A DNA stretch of 15,914 bases. Source: Cytophagales bacterium (GTDB lineage Bacteria > Bacteroidota > Bacteroidia > Cytophagales > Cyclobacteriaceae). The position numbers and the translations under genes are program-made. Location: positions 1 to 15,914 of the forward strand of contig DNTA01000044.1 in the NCBI GenBank assembly GCA_003500135.1, in the 5' to 3' direction. The notes under the pieces are model-generated. The model was given only the letters and a program-made list of their open reading frames with translations. It did not search any database and was not told the origin of the DNA. Positions 1 to 6,117 of this stretch are shown piece by piece (the stretch's first letter is position 1; the number at the start of each line of letters is the position of its first letter).

Positions 1-783
1 ACTATTTTCAATAGCTAAATAAGTGCCTTCTTCTGAAACTTTGATTAATATATTATTATTTGAAAATGGTAAATTAGTATCAATCCAACTATCTGTTTTC
101 TCACTATATAAATGTCTGAAATTATAATTTAAAAAAAATAATTCCCCATTGGACAGCATATTAAATCTGCCCGAACTCATACCGGACGGTATATTTATTC
201 TATTCCAGTTTTTAGTATAAGGTTCACTACTCAAAAAAGCACGCACGCTATTCTTAAAAAAAATTCTTTCATCAGAGACTAAATATTTATTTGCATTGTG
301 TGAATAAGTATTACAAGGTGTGTACCATCCTTCAATGAATTCATTATAAGGATTTATTTTTATTTGAAATAAGTCAATATCTATGCAATCATCTTTTGCG
401 ACACCACAAACATTTCGGTCCTTGAAAGTTAAAACCTGGTCAATATCAGCACATCCCAACCTCCATTTAATGGTAATAGTATCGCTATCATAACCGCTTA
501 TATCCAACACTTCACCTGTTGGATCGGATATAGAAACTTCAATATTTCGATTCACAGGTTTACCTTCCAAATTGGTAATCATCAATCTTATTTCCTTATC
601 GAGAAACTGCCCACTAGTACCTTCTTGATCAAAACCACCAACCAAAGTATAGAAAAAATTTCCATAGGTTAAGATTTTATCATCAGATGCTTTTGTAGGA
701 TTTTCATCCTCTTCACATGAAGAAATAATTAAAACTAAGGATATTGACACCAGTAGTTTAAGAGCGGAAATCTGACTTTTCAT
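1..783 (-). CDS. Putative surface lipoprotein, C-terminus cut off by window edge
   Basis: Reading leftward from the ATG at 783-781, the frame stays open for 261 codons and runs off the left edge, so the C-terminus is missing. The N-terminus is a lipoprotein signal: a basic start (MKSQ), a hydrophobic stretch of about 15 residues and a lipobox ISSC, with the lipidated Cys at residue 23, followed by an acidic EEDE. After the signal comes a region of about 110 residues that reads like a beta-sandwich (strands ending in NLEGKPVNRN and SDPTGEV). From about residue 180 there are short repeated hydrophobic/Gly-Asn units (for example residues ending in RAFLSSEPY, GELFFLNY, EEGTYLAI) that resemble blades of a beta-propeller. 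Four Cys lie between residues 110 and 160. I do not recognise the family. The lipoprotein call is seen in the sequence; the propeller reading is inference. Confidence 0.82.
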   Translation of the reverse strand, partial: MKSQISALKLLVSISLVLIISSCEEDENPTKASDDKILTYGNFFYTLVGGFDQEGTSGQFLDKEIRLMITNLEGKPVNRNIEVSISDPTGEVLDISGYDSDTITIKWRLGCADIDQVLTFKDRNVCGVAKDDCIDIDLFQIKINPYNEFIEGWYTPCNTYSHNANKYLVSDERIFFKNSVRAFLSSEPYTKNWNRINIPSGMSSGRFNMLSNGELFFLNYNFRHLYSEKTDSWIDTNLPFSNNNILIKVSEEGTYLAIENS

Positions 784-882
784 AACATATAATTTTAAAA
801 ACTAAGATATTTTTGGTACTAATTTAATATTCATCTTTATAATAAAATTTAACAACCAAGTCATTAACTTGATGATTCAAAA

Positions 883-1101
883 TCAAGAGTCTCGATATAC
901 AAATACTTTGTAATTGCCTTTTACTACCGGAAAGCCCTTATGGAATTCTAATATCTGTTTATTGGATAAGTTAATTCCGAAATCCGGAATAGAGACTGTT
1001 TTTATTCCATCTAAAGAACACTCATAAATAGTGGTATTACCGTCTGCATAGCAAGCTGAAAATAAACATAATAACCCAACAGCGAAAGAAATTGATTTCA
1101 T
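883..1101 (-). CDS. Small hypothetical lipoprotein (72 aa)
   Basis: A 72-residue protein with a clear type II signal peptide: MKS, a hydrophobic core (FAVGLLCLF) and a lipobox FSAC, with the Cys at about residue 17. The mature part is only about 55 residues and has a second Cys in YECSLDG. It is polar with beta-like patterns and no recognisable domain. It lies 99 bases upstream of the larger lipoprotein gene on the same strand, with no obvious terminator between them, so the two may be co-transcribed. It may be a small stand-alone lipoprotein or the remnant of a longer one. The function is unknown. Confidence 0.55.
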   Translation of the reverse strand: MKSISFAVGLLCLFSACYADGNTTIYECSLDGIKTVSIPDFGINLSNKQILEFHKGFPVVKGNYKVFVYRDS

Positions 1102-1223
1102 AGTTTTTCAAAGAATTTCAATGCTAACTTATTATTTATTTCGGGATATTGATTAACCTAAACTCACTTTTTGACTTCAATTGAAAATATATTTATACCG
1201 ACAGTTTCTTATAAATGCGCATT

Positions 1224-1267
1224 TTATAATGATATATCCATTGCAAATAAATGGACATCATTTATAA
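1224..1267. repeat. Imperfect long hairpin in intergenic region
   Basis: Positions 1224-1242 (TTATAATGATATATCCATT) are the near inverse complement of 1249-1267 (AATGGACATCATTTATAA), with a small bulge and a loop of about 6 bases. Just to its left, AAATGCGCATTT at 1213-1224 is a perfect 12-base palindrome. The pair sits directly downstream of the hydrolase gene ending at 1287 on the minus strand. It could be a terminator without a clean U tract, or a regulatory site for the small lipoprotein gene starting at 1101. Confidence 0.45.
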
Positions 1268-1286
1268 ACATATAATAATCAGGGTT

Positions 1287-2180
1287 TTACATTAAATCTA
1301 AACACTCCTTAAAGAAAGCAATTGTCCTTTCCCAGGCCAATTTGGCAACTTCCTCATCGTACCTTGGCGTGGTATTGTTGTGAAACCCATGGTTGACCTC
1401 CGGGTATATATGGGCTTCATATTCCTTTCCGTGTTTTTTCAGTGCGGCTTCGTATTCAGGCCATCCTGCATTAACGCGCTGATCCAGCCCGGCATATTGG
1501 AGCAATAAAGGAGCCTGAATCTTTGGCACATCCTCAGTGTTGGGTTGTCCACCGTAAAATGGCACTGCTGCTTTGAGGTCCGGCAGGCGCACGGCCATCA
1601 TATTGGATATCCAGCCTCCGAAGCAGAAGCCCACTACCCCAACCTTTCCATTGCACATTTCATGATCTTTCAGGGCATGAAAACCGGCAATAAAGTCTTC
1701 CAGCATTTTTCCGCGATCGCGTTCCCTTTGTAATTCCCTTCCCTCATCGTCATTGCCGGGATAGCCGCCCAGTGGTGTGAGTGCATCCGGCGCCAGTGTG
1801 ATAAAGCCTTCCAGCGCAGCAATACGAGCCGTATCTTCAATATATGGATTGAGCCCCCTGTTTTCATGTACCACTACAATTCCGGGCAACTCACCCTCCT
1901 GACCGGCAGGGTAAGATAATAATCCTTTCATTTTACCTGCTCCTTTAGGTGAATCGTATTCGATATATTGAGAAACCAGCCTGGGATCATCGGGCTTTAC
2001 CTGCTGAGCTTCTACATATTTGGGAAGGAGGAATGAAGCCAGTGAGGCTACGGTAATACCCCCGACCGCATAGCGCGATAAGCGGTCCATAAAAGTACGT
2101 CGATCAATTTTATTGTGGGCATACTGGTCGTACAAATCGAATACTTCCTGACTGAGGTCCCCTTTATTAATTCTTTTCAT
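1287..2180 (-). CDS. Dienelactone hydrolase family protein, YghX-like, Tat-exported
   Basis: An alpha/beta hydrolase of 297 residues. Residues 27-58 form a twin-arginine (Tat) signal: DRRTFM, a hydrophobic stretch ([17 protein letters not shown]) and a likely cleavage near VEAQQ. The enzyme is therefore predicted to fold in the cytoplasm and act in the periplasm. The catalytic triad of the dienelactone hydrolase family is complete: Cys186 in GFCFGG, Asp233 in AGLDQR and His264 in NHGFHN. The family's Glu lies in [12 protein letters not shown] (Glu106). The segments [23 protein letters not shown] and NHGFHNxxTPRYD match what I recall of Escherichia coli YghX, including its unusual N-terminal region. 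The family hydrolyses lactones or small esters; the real substrate cannot be read from sequence. It appears to be transcribed alone. The ATG at 2180 is chosen because the N-terminal segment before the RR motif is also typical of YghX-type proteins. Confidence 0.93.
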   Translation of the reverse strand: MKRINKGDLSQEVFDLYDQYAHNKIDRRTFMDRLSRYAVGGITVASLASFLLPKYVEAQQVKPDDPRLVSQYIEYDSPKGAGKMKGLLSYPAGQEGELPGIVVVHENRGLNPYIEDTARIAALEGFITLAPDALTPLGGYPGNDDEGRELQRERDRGKMLEDFIAGFHALKDHEMCNGKVGVVGFCFGGWISNMMAVRLPDLKAAVPFYGGQPNTEDVPKIQAPLLLQYAGLDQRVNAGWPEYEAALKKHGKEYEAHIYPEVNHGFHNNTTPRYDEEVAKLAWERTIAFFKECLDLM

Positions 2181-2272
2181 TTCTGTGGCGGTTAATGGTA
2201 TTAAGCTGTATGTGGAATAACCAAATAAACATACTGCTGGAATTCAAATCGAAATAAAAGATCGCAATAAAC

Positions 2273-2287
2273 TTTTGATTATCAAAA
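2273..2287. promoter_or_regulatory. Perfect 15-base palindrome upstream of the hydrolase gene
   Basis: TTTTGATTATCAAAA has 7-base arms around a single central base. It lies 92 bases upstream of the start codon of the dienelactone hydrolase (minus strand) and 64 bases downstream of the IS1595 transposase stop. The size and symmetry fit a dimeric regulator's operator, but no cognate regulator is encoded nearby, so the role is unknown. Confidence 0.3.
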
Positions 2288-2351
2288 CAATCTACTTGTA
2301 CGTCCTGCTATGTAGTCATGCAAGATTATAGAATCAACCATTTAAATTTTA

Positions 2352-3263
2352 TTAAGAAATAATCATTTGATATGATACATGGCCGTGGCCCATCATCCTT
2401 TGAATTAGCTTGTCAAAAGCAGCTTCTTTAAATAAGTGCCGGTTAAACCTAAAACAATACTCCTCTAAATAGCCTTGTAAATGCTTCTCACCGACATGAT
2501 GATGTATCCCTCTCAACCATCCTTTAAGCTGCTGGATAAACCTGTGCATGAATGTGGAATTTTCTTTTGGAGGGCTTTTCTTTGGTTCCAACTGCCATTT
2601 TTCCTGCATGGGGGAATACCCGGTCCACTTGTCTGCTGCAATACTGGCGCTTGTATCGATCGGTCTATCGGGTATTTTTTCAAGCCCTTTACTTGGGAAA
2701 TCCTTTATTTGCATGCCATACGCCCGCTTTATCCCTTTCCCTTCGATTTCAATGACTATAGATGCTTTCATCTTTCCAGAAGCCCCCCTGCCTCGCTTTC
2801 CCTCTTTTTTACTACCGATAATATATTCATCCACCTCGCATTTTCCTTTAAGGGGATATAATTGGCTGCTTTTCATCGCAATACGTACCTTTTTTGTAAA
2901 TAGCAATGCTGTTTTTCGATTGATCCCATAGCTGTTTGCCAATAATTCAGCCGGCATTCCTTGGGTAGTTGAACTTAATTCCAAAATAATGTAAAACGCC
3001 TTTCGAATGCCAAATTCCACCTTATGAAACAACGTGTTCGATGTAACTGCTTCAATATGTCGGCAACTTTTACAAACCCCATGGTAAGGGGAGGCCTTCT
3101 TTGGCCAAAAGTGCGTGTGGCCACATTTACTACACCTAAAGCCATCTTTCCATTTGTAGTGGGCAAGATAATCTTTACAATCTTCATCTGTTTTAAACTT
3201 CTCTATGAAGTTGACCACGCTTGCATCTTTAAATCCTTTAAACATATCATTGGTATATGCCAT
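2352..3263 (-). CDS. IS1595-family (ISXO2-like) transposase, apparently intact
   Basis: A 303-residue DDE transposase. Residues 44-67 form the N-terminal zinc ribbon of this family: CSKC (Cys44, Cys47) and CKSC (Cys64, Cys67). The next section, through about residue 130, is the helical part with the typical TQGMPAELLANSYGINRKTA. The ISXO2-like catalytic domain starts at VDEYIIG (Asp145) and continues with AADKWTGY (Asp211). The last block has HRFIQQLKGWLRGIHHHV and HLQGYLEEYCFRFNRH, the His-Arg form of the third motif used by one branch of the family. Length is normal and there is no stop or frameshift, so it may still be active. It lies among other mobile-element debris between the hydrolase gene and the metallo-hydrolase cassette. 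Confidence 0.93.
   Translation of the reverse strand: MAYTNDMFKGFKDASVVNFIEKFKTDEDCKDYLAHYKWKDGFRCSKCGHTHFWPKKASPYHGVCKSCRHIEAVTSNTLFHKVEFGIRKAFYIILELSSTTQGMPAELLANSYGINRKTALLFTKKVRIAMKSSQLYPLKGKCEVDEYIIGSKKEGKRGRGASGKMKASIVIEIEGKGIKRAYGMQIKDFPSKGLEKIPDRPIDTSASIAADKWTGYSPMQEKWQLEPKKSPPKENSTFMHRFIQQLKGWLRGIHHHVGEKHLQGYLEEYCFRFNRHLFKEAAFDKLIQRMMGHGHVSYQMIIS
2352..3263 (-). mobile_element. IS1595-family insertion sequence, ends not defined
   Basis: The minimum extent is given by the transposase gene. I compared 2181-2351 with 3264-3360 for terminal inverted repeats and an 8-base target duplication (the usual size in this family) and found no convincing pair. The element's true ends, probably within 2200-2350 and 3264-3350, are therefore left open. 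Confidence 0.6.
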
Positions 3264-3380
3264 TAAATTGAGCGGGAACTAATTAAATTAGTAAATCTAA
3301 TGTGCGCTATTCTAAAAATCTATTCAATCCCCATAGCCAGCTCCGCTACCAGAGGTTGAGCTCAACTCCCGCTCCAATTA
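3264..3380. repeat. Inverted repeat pair flanking 84 bases between IS1595 and the cassette
   Basis: The sequence TAAATTGAGCGGGAACT at 3264-3280 reappears inverted, with one inserted base and a few substitutions, at 3364-3380 (AACTCCCGCTCCAATTA). The inner arm TTGAGCGGGA matches 10 of 11 positions. The right copy is one arm of the attC-like site at 3360-3422. The left copy lies directly upstream of the transposase start codon. It may be a second cassette-site arm carried next to the insertion sequence, or the insertion sequence's own end. Confidence 0.5.
3283..3314 (+). repeat. 32-base direct repeat, copy 1
   Basis: This matches 5921-5952 in the same orientation at 26 of 32 positions, with an uninterrupted 12-base core ATTAGTAAATCT and a shared GCTATT near the end. 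It lies upstream of the IS1595 transposase gene. In both copies a GCGGG/ACGGG stretch lies a few bases to the left. It could be an insertion-sequence end or a sequence bounding the cassette region. Confidence 0.65.
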
Positions 3381-3422
3381 ACAACGGCCCTACCGCACAT
3401 CATTGGAGCTTAATTGTTACCT
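3360..3422 (-). other. attC-like recombination site (63 bases) at the end of the metallo-hydrolase cassette
   Basis: Read on the minus strand, the order is R'' AGGTAAC (3422-3416), a 6-base spacer, L'' GCTCCAA (3409-3403), a 25-base loop, L' TTGGAGC (3377-3371), a 4-base spacer and R' GTTGAGC (3366-3360). L'' and L' are perfectly complementary. R' fits the integron core consensus GTTRRRY. The R'' box, extended to GCAGGTAAC, is the exact complement of GTTACCTGC found just upstream of the gene, as required when a circular cassette integrates. Length and box order are those of integron attC sites. R'' deviates from the RYYYAAC consensus in two bases. It begins 10 bases beyond the hydrolase stop codon. 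Confidence 0.62.
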
Positions 3423-4246
3423 GCTGGCATTTTAGATTTTCAATTCTGTATTACTTCCAACTTCAACAATTTTAATTCGTTCATCATCTATCTCCTTAAT
3501 TTTTTCCACAGGTTCCTTATAATGTTCAAAAGTTCCATAATGAACAGGAATAACAACTTCCGGGATAAGTTTAGAAATCATTTTCTTCAACATTTTTGAA
3601 TTTAAGGTCAATGTCATTATCCAACTTCCTTGTTTTGCAGCTCCCATATTCGGAATGAGTAAGTCAATCTGCTTGTTTTTAAGTGTTTTTATGATCGTAT
3701 TTTTATAAACTGTATCTCCTGTAATGTAGATTCCTTTTTTTTCTTTTCCTTTTGATAGGGTTAAATAATATCCATTTACTTTTCCAGCGAGTAGTGCGCT
3801 TAATGGGTTTATTCCGTGAATTGCAGGAATTGCTTCAATTTTTATTTCGTAACCCTTTATTTTAAACTCTTTCGATTGTTTCCATCTTAAAACTGTCAAG
3901 TCATTCCCCCCTCTTTCTTGTAATATCTTGAAAGAATTTTTATTGGTGATAATCTTTGATGAATTAGAAATATTTGAAAGTCCAATACTATCAAGATGGT
4001 CTTCGTGGTTATGCGTTATTAGCCATAAATCAATATCTTCAAAGTCCTTTTCCGTATAAATAGGTTGTTCAATCCTTTTTGATTTAAACCAAAAATAGTC
4101 TTGAACAGTCCCTTTTTCACACAGAACGGGGTCAACAGCAATATTCAAATTGCCTATTGATAAAATAAAAGTTGCTCCACCTATCCAATGAAATATAATT
4201 TCCATTTTTAAAATCTTTTTCTTCTATTGTCTTTCCTTGCAGGTAA
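3366..4246 (-). mobile_element. Putative integron-type gene cassette carrying one gene
   Basis: The proposed cassette of 881 bases runs on the minus strand from the TT of GTTACCTGC (4246) to the G of GTTGAGC (3366). It has the classic cassette layout: a short leader of about 40 bases, one gene, then an attC-like site close behind the stop codon. The two 9-base boundary sequences (3416-3424 and 4239-4247) are exact inverse complements. No integron integrase gene is present in the window, so this would be an integrase-less attC cluster. The neighbouring IS fragments on the far side of the next site support an accessory origin. This is inference from layout and short motifs. Confidence 0.6.
3432..4205 (-). 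CDS. MBL-fold metallo-hydrolase (UlaG-like group)
   Basis: A 257-residue metallo-beta-lactamase-fold enzyme with no signal peptide, so cytoplasmic. The metal ligands of the fold are all visible: the HxHxDH motif His65-Asn-His67-Glu-Asp69-His70, then His130 (PAIHGIN), Asp164 (ITGDTVY) and His222 (PVHYGTF). The opening GGATFILSIGNLNIAVDPVL is the usual first beta-hairpin of the UlaG-like and RomA-like hydrolases. Such enzymes cleave phosphodiester, lactone or ester bonds; the substrate here is unknown. The start at 4205 is the first ATG after the upstream cassette boundary and gives full domain length. The gene is AT-rich with many AAA and ATT codons, unlike the plus-strand genes from 6118 onward. 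Both gene ends lie close to attC-like boundaries, which suggests acquisition as a cassette. Confidence 0.92.
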   Translation of the reverse strand: MEIIFHWIGGATFILSIGNLNIAVDPVLCEKGTVQDYFWFKSKRIEQPIYTEKDFEDIDLWLITHNHEDHLDSIGLSNISNSSKIITNKNSFKILQERGGNDLTVLRWKQSKEFKIKGYEIKIEAIPAIHGINPLSALLAGKVNGYYLTLSKGKEKKGIYITGDTVYKNTIIKTLKNKQIDLLIPNMGAAKQGSWIMTLTLNSKMLKKMISKLIPEVVIPVHYGTFEHYKEPVEKIKEIDDERIKIVEVGSNTELKI

Positions 4247-4375
4247 CACTAAAGTGTATTATAAAAAGTTTTTCATGAATATAGCCATGACATTTTAAAA
4301 TGGAAAGGTGTGGATAGAAGTCGGATGGTTTTCTAGCTCAATAAGGCGGAAACTTTTTTATACAACGAGTTAAAC
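4241..4375 (-). other. attC-like hairpin site (135 bases) upstream of the metallo-hydrolase
   Basis: On the minus strand it starts with GTTTAAC (4375-4369), which fits the R'' consensus RYYYAAC, and ends with GTTACCT (4247-4241), the boundary of the hydrolase cassette. The arms pair extensively: AAACTTTTTTATACAAC at 4350-4366 is nearly the inverse complement of 4254-4271 (GTGTATTATAAAAAGTTT), with a two-base bulge. The length is within the range of large attC sites. It would belong to a cassette lying at higher coordinates, now occupied by insertion-sequence remnants. Confidence 0.5.
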
Positions 4376-4722
4376 GATGCCGGAGCTATGTACCTTCTTT
4401 TCCTTGACAATTGCTTTTCCTGTTTTTTTTAGAATGATTATCATGCTGATTTGTTTTTTAACAGGTATTTCATCAATTTTTTACATTTTGCCACAAACTT
4501 AGACATACGTTACCCTGCCATAAAAATAGCCATGAATAATACACCTCAAGTCAAAGGACATCAATAGTATTATCATTATGAAGGCGCTTCCTTGAAGGCG
4601 ATCTGATTTTTACTGGGCATTCTTCCTCTCTTTCATTTTGGATGCCTGGAAAAGTCTATTACGGCATCTACTTGCAGTACTTCAAGTCCATTCAATCCTT
4701 CCAATTAAGAGAGGTATGTGGC
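4376..4722. other. Non-coding stretch between attC-like site and IS91 remnant
   Basis: No convincing gene was found on either strand. The sequence is AT-rich and holds a direct repeat AAGGCG at 4580-4600. It also contains ATAGCCATGA (4526-4535), which is repeated at 4281-4290 inside the attC-like site. On the minus strand this is the DNA following the IS91-family transposase stop, so it may include the end of that element. I cannot define that end. Confidence 0.4.
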
Positions 4723-4896
4723 TTATTCAATCAGTTGAAAGAAAGCCTCTTTTTTGTTCGTACTATTAGCAGAAGTCAAAAATCCGTTATACCGGATCTT
4801 GTAAAACCCATTCGGCAAGATATGCCGGAAAAACCGGGCTATGAATTCTTCGGCTTTAAGTGTCATATACTTACCTTTCAGCGCTTTTCTGTATTC
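4723..4896 (-). pseudogene. C-terminal fragment of an IS91-family (Y2) transposase
   Basis: A minus-strand frame of 57 codons ending in TAA at 4725-4723 has the hallmark C-terminal block of IS91/IS801-type rolling-circle transposases: EYRKAL, MTLKAEEFIARFFRHILP and NGFYKIRYNGFLTSAN. In complete relatives this block follows the two catalytic tyrosines, which are missing here. The fragment begins abruptly at the TAG stop codon of the neighbouring IS982 transposase relic, so the 5' part of the gene was deleted or displaced when IS982 landed or when the two elements recombined. No other part of the IS91 gene was found between 5803 and 6117. Confidence 0.78.
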
Positions 4897-5802
4897 TAAT
4901 TGGTCAATGCTACATTTAAGTTATTGATTGGTCTTTTAAATTGAAATGTATTGATGGATTGCACCATTGATAGTGAGGTGATTTTGGAGAGTATTCTTGT
5001 TTTAAACCCATCAAAGGACTTGGCATAATTCCTTCTGATCATGAATTGACCACAGAGTTGAGAAAAAAGGGTTTCGATTCCCTCACGTGTTTTTCTAAAG
5101 GCCCAATTCTGTTTCTTGTAATTTTTTTGATTGGTTCTCATGGGGTTTCCAATTTGATATTGGCAGTTTTAAAAAAATCTAACCGGAGGGAGGGGGAAAG
5201 ATAGCCTTTATCTACAAGTAACACACAATCAGATAGTTGGGTATTGAATGCTCTCAGGAAGGTAGTATCATGGATATTGGCCTTGGTTAGTTCGATGGAA
5301 TGAAAAACCCAGTTGGCATAACAAACTCCTTGATGCATATAGCCATAGAAGTGTAAGTTTTGCGAGGCACAGAACCCTTTGGTAGGGGCTGTATCAAAAG
5401 ATGCTTTGCAAACTTTTGACCGTTTTTCACGTGCGATCCACATACTGCCAAAGGTGTAGAACCGACGATGAAATAATCTTGAAATTCCAAAAATTGCCGG
5501 GCAGGATGCTGTCGTATTTTCTCAAGAATTGGGAATAGTTGCTTTCTTCTACGGTTGAACCTACTTCTTTCAATAAGGTGTGGAAAATCACCGGCATAAT
5601 CAGAGATAACCTTTCTAAACAATCAATTTTCACTGTCCAGGGACATGTATTCTGCCGTCAATGAGAGGTTAATAACCTCTAAATCATAGAATTGTGGCTA
5701 TATTCCTGGTTTGGGTATGTTTCCATCATGCCTGAAAAGGTCTCGGCCATCAGATTTGATAGTTTGGTAAATCTTGTCGAAATTGCCTTTCATGTTGTGC
5801 AT
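4896..5802 (-). pseudogene. IS982-family transposase, decayed (2 stops, 2 frameshifts)
   Basis: Joined conceptually, the pieces give about 300 residues, the normal length for this family. The N-terminus (MKGNFDKIYQTIK) starts near 5802-5793. In-frame stops follow at 5700-5698 (TAG, where a Lys codon is expected) and 5625-5623 (TGA, in the SEN-LF block). A frameshift near 5443 separates PLAVC from IAREKRSKVCKASFDTAPTKG. A second frameshift at about 5140 is a single-base loss between LETP and MRTNQKNY. The C-terminal block GIETLFSQLCGQFMIRRNY and KTRILSKITSL is typical. The first catalytic Asp position reads VGST instead of the expected VDS, so a key residue is also lost. The element cannot be active. 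Its terminal repeats were not recognised. Confidence 0.9.
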
Positions 5803-5910
5803 GAGCCTGATTTGTAAATTGTGATTAAATGACCTTAATATACTGATAATCAATTGATTGTACGACAATTTAATCAAATACAATACAAATAGCTTCGTAA
5901 TAATTTATTA

Positions 5911-5926
5911 GCACAACGGGTTATAT
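5911..5926 (-). other. attC-like half-site
   Basis: GCACAACGGGTTATAT on the plus strand matches the outer arm of the large attC-like site (ATACAACGAGTTAAAC at 4360-4375) in its CAACG(A/G)GTT core. On the minus strand both read as an R''-like box ending in AAC, then YCG, then TTGT. The opposite arm was not found and may have been removed by the insertion sequences. Confidence 0.4.
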
Positions 5927-5952
5927 TAGTAAATCTTTTATGGGCTATTTTA
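5921..5952 (+). repeat. 32-base direct repeat, copy 2
   Basis: This is the partner of 3283-3314 (26 of 32 identical, same orientation). It begins exactly at the TT of the attC-like half-site GGGTTATAT and ends 165 bases before the adhesin start codon. It marks the right edge of the mobile region. Confidence 0.65.
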
Positions 5953-5984
5953 GATTTAAAATATAGATATTGGTGATGAATATG

Positions 5985-5992
5985 TAAGTTTG
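5985..5992 (+). promoter_or_regulatory. Possible Bacteroidota -7 promoter box for the adhesin operon
   Basis: TAAGTTTG fits the Bacteroidota -7 consensus TAnnTTTG and lies 125 bases before the adhesin ATG. No good -33 TTTG was found at the usual spacing, so support is weak. Confidence 0.25.
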
Positions 5993-6117
5993 TGTATAAA
6001 GTTCTTAATTCTTCGGTTTTTCTTACGCGTTTACCATATAAGGAGCAGAAGAGTTTTAAATGATCTGAAAAACAGTTAATTGCAACTTTACTTTTTTAAG
6101 ACTGAATATTTTTTTTA

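Larger units (their letters stand above)
5803..6117. other. Intergenic region between IS982 relic and the adhesin gene
   Basis: No gene was found. It holds the 5' flank of the IS982 relic with small palindromes (ATCAATTGAT near 5850 and TAATAATTTATTA near 5899), an attC-like half-site, copy 2 of the 32-base repeat, and the leader of the adhesin gene, including a possible promoter box at 5985. The T-rich tract at 6108-6117 abuts the adhesin start codon. Confidence 0.5.

Noticed and set aside
2481..2931. Plus-strand ORFs of 126 and 127 codons opposite the IS1595 transposase
   Set aside because: They overlap a well-supported transposase frame in full and encode compositionally odd, Phe/Ser/Pro-rich sequences. 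They are shadows of the antisense gene.
2215..3350. Terminal inverted repeats and 8-base target duplication for IS1595
   Set aside because: GATCGCAATAAAC near 2260 partly resembles the inverse of 3290-3312, but the match is only about 60 percent with gaps, so no element ends were called.
4642..4899. Plus-strand 85-codon ORF
   Set aside because: The opposite strand carries a recognisable IS91-type C-terminal block over most of the same bases, so this frame is its shadow.
5664..5680. 17-base palindrome AGAGGTTAATAACCTCT
   Set aside because: It falls inside the conserved LEVINLSL coding block of the IS982 relic and is explained by that coding sequence.
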